Assembly (NCBI GenBank): GCA_963816315.1
Contig: CAWFJZ010000029.1
Location: forward strand, 62,001-126,000
From: CADEEN01 sp963816315
GTDB lineage: Bacteria > Pseudomonadota > Gammaproteobacteria > Burkholderiales > Burkholderiaceae_C
DNA length: 64,000 bases
Direction of reading: 5' to 3'
The position numbers and the translations under genes were made by a program. Below, in pieces: positions 56,633 to 64,000 of this stretch. The stretch's first letter is position 1, and every line of letters begins with the position of its first letter. The notes under the pieces are model-generated. The model was not told the DNA's origin and did not search any database. It saw only the letters and a program-made list of their open reading frames with translations.

Positions 56633-57717
56633 GTTCGCTCCTCCTGTCGGACGGTGATTGATGGCGGCAGCGGCCGCACGACGTGGTAAGACGGGTCGCG
56701 TGCCTGCCGCAGCAGTGTGGGAATGATCTCGCGGTACGCGGCGATCGTGCCGTGATAGGCCGGCGGCGTGTCGGCCTTGATCGCCTCGTGCAGTTTCGGC
56801 AGCGCGTGGTACGGCACCATCGGGAACATGTGGTGCTCGAGGTGGTAGTTCATGTTCGAGTAGAGGAAGCGGAACACCGGGTTCATGTACACCGTGCGCG
56901 AATTCAGGCGATGGTCGGTGACGTTCTCCGGCAGTCCGGCATGCTGCGTCAGCCCGAAGAACAGGTACAGCCAGCCGCCGTACAGGCCGGGCAAGCCGAC
57001 GAACAGCAGCGGCACCGCGCTACCGGCCACCACGCAGGCGCCGATCAGCAGGGTGTAGAACGCGACCCATGCGCGCGCTTCGCGGATCACCTTGGGCCAT
57101 TCGGTCTCGGGGATGAACGACTTGTCGTCGGCGTCGAGCCGGCCCAGCGCATTGCGCAGCAGCTTCGGCAGTTCGCCGCTGACGTGCGGGATCGCGAGCA
57201 ACCCGCCGGCGAGCGTCAGCCACTTCGTCGGCACCTGGGCGGCGATCTCCGGATCGCGGCCGACCACCAACGTGTCGGTGTGGTGCCGCGCATGGCTCCA
57301 GCGCCACACCGTCGGGCGGCGGAAGATCTGGAAGGACGCGAGCTGGTACAGCACGTCGTTCATCCAACGGGTCTTGAACGCCGTGCCGTGGCCGGCCTCA
57401 TGCCAGCGCGAATCGGCCGCGCCGCAGTACAGCGCGCCGTAGAGCGCGAAGGCAGGAAGCGCCCAGGCCGTGCCGAGCGCCCGCCACGCCAGCAGGCCGG
57501 TGGCGACGATCAGCGCGTACCACAGCAGCGTGTCGCGGATCGCACGCGCATCGCTGCGCCGCATCAGCTCCTTCATCAGCGGGCGCGGCACCGCGCACCG
57601 GTACCAGCTCGCGTTGACCAACCCGGCGGCCTGTGCACGATCGCCGGCGCCGCCGACCAAGCGGTACTCGTCGGCCTCGAACTGCCGCGCCGGCGCGGCT
57701 TGGGTCAGCGTGTTCAC
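56629..57717 (-). CDS. membrane di-iron hydroxylase/desaturase, MocD-like
   Basis: 362 residues from GTG 57717, chosen over an upstream ATG that would lie inside the permease gene. Three histidine boxes: HEAGHGTAF, HARHHTDT and HLEHHMFP, plus four or more membrane helices: the AlkB/fatty-acid-desaturase di-iron fold. With the Rieske ferredoxin (coupled) and the divergent FAD reductase this reproduces MocD-MocE-MocF, the O-demethylase acting on 3-O-methyl-scyllo-inosamine in rhizobia. A fatty-acid substrate is the alternative but fits the inositol neighbours less well. Confidence 0.85.
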   Translation of the reverse strand: MNTLTQAAPARQFEADEYRLVGGAGDRAQAAGLVNASWYRCAVPRPLMKELMRRSDARAIRDTLLWYALIVATGLLAWRALGTAWALPAFALYGALYCGAADSRWHEAGHGTAFKTRWMNDVLYQLASFQIFRRPTVWRWSHARHHTDTLVVGRDPEIAAQVPTKWLTLAGGLLAIPHVSGELPKLLRNALGRLDADDKSFIPETEWPKVIREARAWVAFYTLLIGACVVAGSAVPLLFVGLPGLYGGWLYLFFGLTQHAGLPENVTDHRLNSRTVYMNPVFRFLYSNMNYHLEHHMFPMVPYHALPKLHEAIKADTPPAYHGTIAAYREIIPTLLRQARDPSYHVVRPLPPSITVRQEERT

Positions 57718-57751
57718 GTCTCTGTCCACCGTGTTGAATCGCAGAAACGGT

Positions 57752-58778
57752 TCAGCCACGCCGCTTGCGGTTGCGATACATGTCGGCAACGACCGCGGCG
57801 ACGATGATCGCGCCCTTGACCATCTCCTGGTAGTAGGCGTCGATGCGGATGAAGGTGAAGCCCGAGGTCATCACGCCGAGGATCAGCACGCCGATGACCG
57901 TGCCGGTGATGCGGCCGACCCCGCCGGCCAGCGAGGTGCCGCCGATCACGACCGCCGCGATCGCGTCGAGCTCGTACATCACGCCCATGCCCGACTGGCC
58001 GGAGATCGCGCGCGCCGACGTCACCGTGCCGGCGATGCCCGACAGCAGCCCGGCGATCATGTAGATCCAGACCAGGTGCCGGTTGACGTTGATGCCCGAG
58101 ACCACGGCCGCCTGTCGGTTCGCGCCGATCGCGTAGGTGAACTTGCCGAAGCGCGTGTAGCGCAGCACGACGTGGAAGATCGCCGCGAGCACGAGGAAGA
58201 TCACGACCGGAATCGCACCCGAGCCGATCCAGGCGAAGTCGTCGGTCAGCATCGAGACCGGCATGCCGCCGGTGAACCACTTCGCGAAGCCGCGCGCAGC
58301 GACCATCGTGCCGAGCGTGGCGATGAACGGCGGGATCGCGGTGTACGCGATCAGCGAGCCGTTGATCAGCCCGATGACGAGCCCCGCGAACATGCCGGCG
58401 AGGATCGGCCAGAACACCGGCAGGTCGGTCAGCGACGGAAACACCGCGCGCGGGAAGTCCGACACCTGCGCGAGACTCGCCGATACCACCGCGGCGACCG
58501 CCACGACCGAACCCGACGACAGATCGATGCCGCTGGTGATGATCACGAGGTTGACGCCCACCGCGATGATGCCGATCACCGCCATCTGCAGGATGATGAT
58601 CTGCAGCCGCTCGGGGTTCCAGATGAAACTCTGGCCGACGACGATCCAGCCGATGCGCCTCGAAGAACAGGCTGATGCCGACGAGCACGAGAAAGATGCT
58701 CAGCTCCGGCGGCCACTTGCGCCGTGCGGGCTTGAACGTCACCGGCTGCGCGCCGACGCTCTGCTGGATCGAGGCCAT
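57752..58778 (-). CDS. sugar/inositol ABC transporter permease (one frame break)
   Basis: About 341 residues, RbsC/IatP type. N-terminus KWPPELSIFLVLVGISLFFE; after the break GWIVVGQSFIWNPERLQIII, then the family signature VNLVIITSGIDLSSGSVVAV and GTSLAGGVGRITGTVIG. About ten membrane helices. One extra base at about 58655 explains the break (span 3n+1). It forms the inner-membrane channel with the adjacent ATPase and binding protein. Confidence 0.88.
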
Positions 58779-58796
58779 GTTGTCTCCGTGTCTGTC

Positions 58797-60339
<1,543 letters not shown>

Positions 60340-60361
60340 GACAACGCCCCGCGGATCAGGC

Positions 60362-61297
60362 TCAGTTCTTGCCGGCGTACTTGCTCAGGTTGGCCGGCGT
60401 CACCAGCTCGAAGGGCACGTTGACGAAGCGCTCGACCGGCTGCTTCTTGATCAGCTTGATGCGCCGCGTCGATCGCACCCGAGCCCTGGCCGGCGGCGTT
60501 CTGGAACACCGTGACCTTCAGCTCGCCGGCCTTCATCGAGGCGAGCGCGTCGGGCGTCGCGTCGATGCCGGCAACCACGAAGTCGGGCGTCCACTTCTTC
60601 GCGGCCTTCAGCGCGTTGATCGCGCCGAGCGCCATCTCGTCGTTGTTGGCGACGATCGCGTCGAACTTCGTGCCGGAGGAAAGCCAGTTGGTCACGATGT
60701 CCTGCGCGTTCGTGCGCGACCACTTGCCCTCGCGCTTGTCGAGGATCTTCGATGCCGCTGCACTCGGCGGTCGCGACCACTTCCTCGATGTCTTTGGTGC
60801 GCGTGCGGGCCGCTTCGTTGGACAGCTCGCCCATCAGCACGACGATGTTGCCCTTGCCCTTCAGCACCCGGCAGACTTCCTTGCGTCTCGAGCGTGCCCG
60901 AGACACGTTCGTCGGAGGCGACGAAGGCCACGCCGGCGGGCAGCTTGTCGAAATCGACCGGCTTGCGGTTGACGTAGATCAGCGGGATCTTCGCGTCGGT
61001 GACCATCTTGGTCATCTTCGGCGTCGCGTCGGTGTCAACGGGGTTGACGATGATCGCATCGACCTTTTGCGCGATGAAGTTCTGGATTTGGCTGAGCTGC
61101 TTGCCGACGTCGTTCTGGGCGTCTTCGACTTGGACCGTCGCGCCGGCTTTCTTCGCCGCGTCCAGCGTGCCGTCCTTCAGGATCGTCAGGAAGGTGTCGA
61201 GCTGGGCCATCGCCAGGCCGATCTTCTGCGCCTGGGCAGCCGGGGCGCCGAGTGCGAGCGCCGCGCTGGCGGCCAGGGTCAGGAAAGTGCGCTTCAT
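60362..61297 (-). CDS. periplasmic sugar/inositol-binding protein (three frame breaks)
   Basis: About 310 residues from ATG 61297, with signal peptide (TLAASAALALGAPAAQA). Type I periplasmic-binding fold: KIGLAMAQLDTFLTILKDG, VDAIIVNPVDTDATPKM, then GNIVVLMGELSNEAARTRTK, IVANNDEMALGAINALK, and the end LIKKQPVERFVNVPFELVTP. Breaks near 60885, 60750 and 60461 are each one extra base. The family includes IbpA and MocB, which bind inositol and rhizopine. First gene of the importer operon. Confidence 0.88.
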
Positions 61298-61350
61298 TCG
61301 GGAGTCTCCTCTTGCGGTTGATATTGCCGCTGCAGCGGCGGTGAAGAACT

Positions 61351-62148
61351 TCATTCGGGCTGTGCCCCGGGCACCCACTGGTCGTAGTCAACCAGCGCAC
61401 CGGTCATCACGCCCGCTTCGGGGCTCAACATGTAGGCGATCAGCCCGGCCAGTTCGTCGGGCTTGGCGAGCTGCCCCATCGGGCGCGCGGCCTCGGCCTT
61501 GGCGAGCCAGTCGGGCGACGCGTGATGGAACTTCTGCTGGACCGCGGCTTCGCCCGGCGTGTCCATCCAGCCGGCCATCACGCCGTTGCAGCGGATGCGC
61601 TGCGCGCGATACGACTGCGCGACGTTCTTCGTCAGGTTCGCCAGCGTCGCCTTCGACGCCGAGTACGGCACCAGGAACGATTGACCGCAGTGCGCCGATT
61701 GCGACAGCACGTTGACGATAGCGCCCGGCGCCTTCTTCTCGAGCAGGTGCCGGACGAGCGATTGCATCAGCAGGAACGGCCCGCGCGCGTTGGTGTCCAT
61801 CTGCGCCTGCCACATTTCGAGCGTGGTATCGAGCAGTGTGCCGCGGTCGGTGGTCGCCGCTGAATTGACGAGCGCGTTGACGCTGCCGAGCTTGGCGATC
61901 GCGGTGGCCATCAGGCGCGTGCAGTCCTGCGCCTTGCCGACATCGGCCTGAACGAACAGGCATTCGGTGCCGAGCGCACGAACTTGCGCGGCGGCGGCTT
62001 CGCCGAGCTCGGCGCGGCGGCCGGCGAGCACGATCGCCGGCGCGCCTTCGCTAGCGATGCGCTTGGCCACCGCAAGCCCGAGTCCCTGCGTGCCGCCCGT
62101 GATGACGGCGCGTGTGCCGCGATGGCGGCGATTGAGGTCTTGATCCAT
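61351..62148 (-). CDS. short-chain dehydrogenase (cyclitol/sugar cluster)
   Basis: 265 residues. TGGTQGLGLAVAKRI at the N-terminus, NSAAT near 96, serine in NVLSQSAHCG and catalytic YSASK near 160. A C-terminal SPEAGVMTGALVDYDQWV matches classical SDR enzymes. Lying between the importer and iolC, it may oxidise inositol or a derivative (inference). It is the first gene of the minus-strand run, divergent from iolC. Confidence 0.85.
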   Translation of the reverse strand: MDQDLNRRHRGTRAVITGGTQGLGLAVAKRIASEGAPAIVLAGRRAELGEAAAAQVRALGTECLFVQADVGKAQDCTRLMATAIAKLGSVNALVNSAATTDRGTLLDTTLEMWQAQMDTNARGPFLLMQSLVRHLLEKKAPGAIVNVLSQSAHCGQSFLVPYSASKATLANLTKNVAQSYRAQRIRCNGVMAGWMDTPGEAAVQQKFHHASPDWLAKAEAARPMGQLAKPDELAGLIAYMLSPEAGVMTGALVDYDQWVPGAQPE

Positions 62149-62180
62149 ATCGACACTCTAGCCTCGCGGATCCAGAATTG

Positions 62181-62219
62181 GAAAGAGATTTCTAAGTACA
62201 TTCCATGACGGAAGTAGAA
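62181..62219. promoter_or_regulatory. candidate regulator-binding dyads between SDR and iolC
   Basis: Two overlapping inverted repeats: GAAA-gaga-TTTC (62181-62192) and TTCTA...TTCC-atgac-GGAA-g-TAGAA (62190-62219). They sit in the 132-base divergent promoter region. IolR-type RpiR regulators are known to bind GGAA/TTCC-type palindromes, so these are plausible sites for the regulator at 54062 (inference). Confidence 0.4.
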
Positions 62220-62280
62220 TTCGCGCTCGCCTAAACTCAGTCCACGCCCGGATTGACAAACCGAGAAGGATGACCCCCGC

Positions 62281-64000
62281 ATGAAGACCTTGCCGTTTCC
62301 CGATGGCCGCCGCCACGACCTGGCCTGCCTCGGCCGCCTGGCGGTGGACTTCTATGCGCAGCAGGTCGGCTGCCCGCTCGAAGACGCGACGAGCTTCGCG
62401 AAATACCTCGGCGGCAGCTCGGCCAACATCGCCTTCGGCGTGGCGCGGCTGGGCTTGCGCGCGGCGATGATCTCGCGCGTCGGCGACGAGCAGATGGGCC
62501 GCTTCCTGGTGCAGACGCTGCACAAGGAAGGCTGCGACACCTCGATGATCCAGGTCGATCCGCAGCGCCTGACCGGCCTGGTGCTGCTCGGCCTGAAAGA
62601 CCGCGACACCTTCCCGCTGCTGTTCTACCGCGAGAACTGCGCCGACATGGCGATCGACGCCGCGGCGATCCGCGAAGACTTCATCGCCGGTTGTCGCGCG
62701 CTGCTGATCACCGGCACGCACCTGTCGCAGCCGACCGTGCGTGCCGCGTCGGCCACCGCGCTTGGCCACGCCGGCAAGCACGGCGTCGTGCGTGTGCTCG
62801 ACATCGACTACCGCCCCGTGCTGTGGGGCCTGACCAAGCGCGGCGAGGGCGAGAACCGCTTCGTCGCCGACGCGCGCGTCACCGCCAGCCTGCAGGAGAT
62901 GCTGCCGCAGTTCGAACTGTTGATCGGCACCGAAGAAGAATTCCTCATCGCCGGCGGCGTGCCCGACGACCTGATCGCGTCGCTGCGGCGCGTGCGCGAG
63001 GTCAGCGCCGCGGCGATGGTCGTCAAGCGCGGCGCGCTCGGCTGCAGCTTCGTCCCCGGCGCGGTGCCGGCGCACATCGACGAGGCGCTGACGGTGCAGG
63101 GCGAGCGCGTCGAGGTGCTCAACGTGCTCGGCGCCGGTGACGCCTTCGCCGCCGGGCTGATGACCGGCCTGTTGACCGGCAAGGACTTCGTCGAGGCCGC
63201 GCGCCTGGCCAACGCCTGCGGTGCGATCGTCGTCTCGCGCCACGCCTGCGCACCGGCGATGCCGACGCCGGCCGAGCTCGCGCACTGGTTCGGCGGCAGC
63301 CGCCATCCGAAGGTCGATGCCGACCGACAACTCGCCCACCTGCACCGCACGACGGCGCCGCGCCCGGCGTGGGGCGAGCTCAACGTGATGGCCTTCGACC
63401 ACCGCAGCCAGTTCTTCGAGCTCGCGCGCGAGGCCGGCGCCGACGAGGCACGCATCCCGGCGCTGAAGCGGCTGCTGCTGCGCGCGGCCGAGCACGTCGA
63501 GCGCAGCCGTGGACTGGCGGGCAAGGTCGGTGTATTGATCGACGGCCACTACGGCGAAGCTGCATTGCATCAGGCCACGGGACGCGGCTGGTGGGTCGGC
63601 CGGCCGGTGGAGCTGCCCGGCTCGCGGCCGCTGCGCTTCGACGGCACGCTGTCGCTCGGCTCGCAGCTCGCGCACTGGCCGCGCGAGCAAGTCATCAAGT
63701 GCCTGGTGCATTACCACCCGGACGATCCGGTCGATCTGCGGCTGGCGCAAGAAGCGCGCATCGGCGAGCTCTGGGAGGCCACGCGCGAGAGCGGCCACGA
63801 GTTGCTGCTCGAGATCATCCCGCCGCGCGAAGTGACGCCCGAAGGCACGGCCGACGCGGCGGTGCTGCGCGCGATCGAGCGGCTCTACAACCTCGGCTTC
63901 AAGCCCGAATGGTGGAAGCTGGCGCCGATGGCGCCGGCGTCGTGGGCCGCGTTGGCGCCATTGATCAGCGCCCGCGATCCACAGTGCCGCGGCGTGGTGA
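62281..64000 (+). CDS. iolC: 5-dehydro-2-deoxygluconokinase fused to DUF2090 (IolC), 3' truncated
   Basis: 573 codons visible, open at the window end. SD GAGAAGGA. PfkB kinase domain (1 to about 335): LGRLAVDFYAQQVGCPLED, YLGGSSANIAFGVARLGLRA, and the anion-hole/catalytic LNVLGAGDAFAAGL near 285. The DUF2090 domain starts near 345 (LNVMAFDHRSQFFELAREAG), an aldolase-like fold. Such fusions phosphorylate 5-dehydro-2-deoxygluconate and are thought to cleave the product, as in myo-inositol breakdown. Further iol genes would be expected beyond the window. Confidence 0.92.
   Translation, partial: MKTLPFPDGRRHDLACLGRLAVDFYAQQVGCPLEDATSFAKYLGGSSANIAFGVARLGLRAAMISRVGDEQMGRFLVQTLHKEGCDTSMIQVDPQRLTGLVLLGLKDRDTFPLLFYRENCADMAIDAAAIREDFIAGCRALLITGTHLSQPTVRAASATALGHAGKHGVVRVLDIDYRPVLWGLTKRGEGENRFVADARVTASLQEMLPQFELLIGTEEEFLIAGGVPDDLIASLRRVREVSAAAMVVKRGALGCSFVPGAVPAHIDEALTVQGERVEVLNVLGAGDAFAAGLMTGLLTGKDFVEAARLANACGAIVVSRHACAPAMPTPAELAHWFGGSRHPKVDADRQLAHLHRTTAPRPAWGELNVMAFDHRSQFFELAREAGADEARIPALKRLLLRAAEHVERSRGLAGKVGVLIDGHYGEAALHQATGRGWWVGRPVELPGSRPLRFDGTLSLGSQLAHWPREQVIKCLVHYHPDDPVDLRLAQEARIGELWEATRESGHELLLEIIPPREVTPEGTADAAVLRAIERLYNLGFKPEWWKLAPMAPASWAALAPLISARDPQCRGVV

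Overview
The window reads as chromosome of a high-GC betaproteobacterium of the order Burkholderiales (inference). The support is very GC-rich codon use, the housekeeping order yebC-purD-acyltransferase-hemF-nadD-rsfS-rlmH-maf-rng (30.1-37.8 kb), and several families common in that order. I see no rRNA, tRNA, CRISPR array, insertion sequence or prophage.

Layout. 0-8.3 kb: end of a TauE/SafE permease, an ABC exporter, an SPFH protein with a coupled SH3-like protein, a TonB-dependent receptor and an RluA-type pseudouridine synthase. 8.3-30 kb: metabolic and envelope genes. These include an exported intradiol-dioxygenase-like protein, a VapBC-type pair with a probable operator, YbdK, a cation/proton antiporter, an S10 peptidase, a YgiQ radical SAM protein carrying an in-frame palindromic repeat, two ComEA-like proteins, a cytochrome P460-cupredoxin fusion, exported MsrA and MsrB, DUF808, FKBP, glnS, a secreted metalloprotease with a small partner, and a HerA-like ATPase. 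30-38 kb: the housekeeping cluster. 38-41 kb: a Fic protein beside the relic of another winged-helix gene, and a phospholipase D protein.

41.1-54 kb is a signalling island: an ECF sigma/anti-sigma/caspase-like operon, an OmpA protein, a transmembrane Ser/Thr kinase, three small proteins with GG-type leader-like N-termini, a PP2C phosphatase, a CHASE2 nucleotide cyclase, a FecR-domain protein and a nine-repeat PASTA protein coupled to an unknown gene. A short graveyard at 50.8-51.1 kb holds relics of a second PP2C gene and of a luciferase-like monooxygenase gene.

54-64 kb looks like cyclitol (inositol) catabolism: an RpiR-type regulator, homologues of the MocD, MocE and MocF parts of the rhizopine O-demethylase, a sugar/inositol ABC importer (permease, ATPase, binding protein), a short-chain dehydrogenase and an IolC kinase-DUF2090 fusion that runs off the end. 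The simplest reading is uptake of a methylated inositol, oxidative demethylation, and entry into the iol pathway.

Data quality: eleven otherwise intact genes carry about sixteen single-base frame breaks, including glnS, purD and rng. All but one are consistent with one extra base. I read most as sequencing or assembly errors and give such genes one full span.
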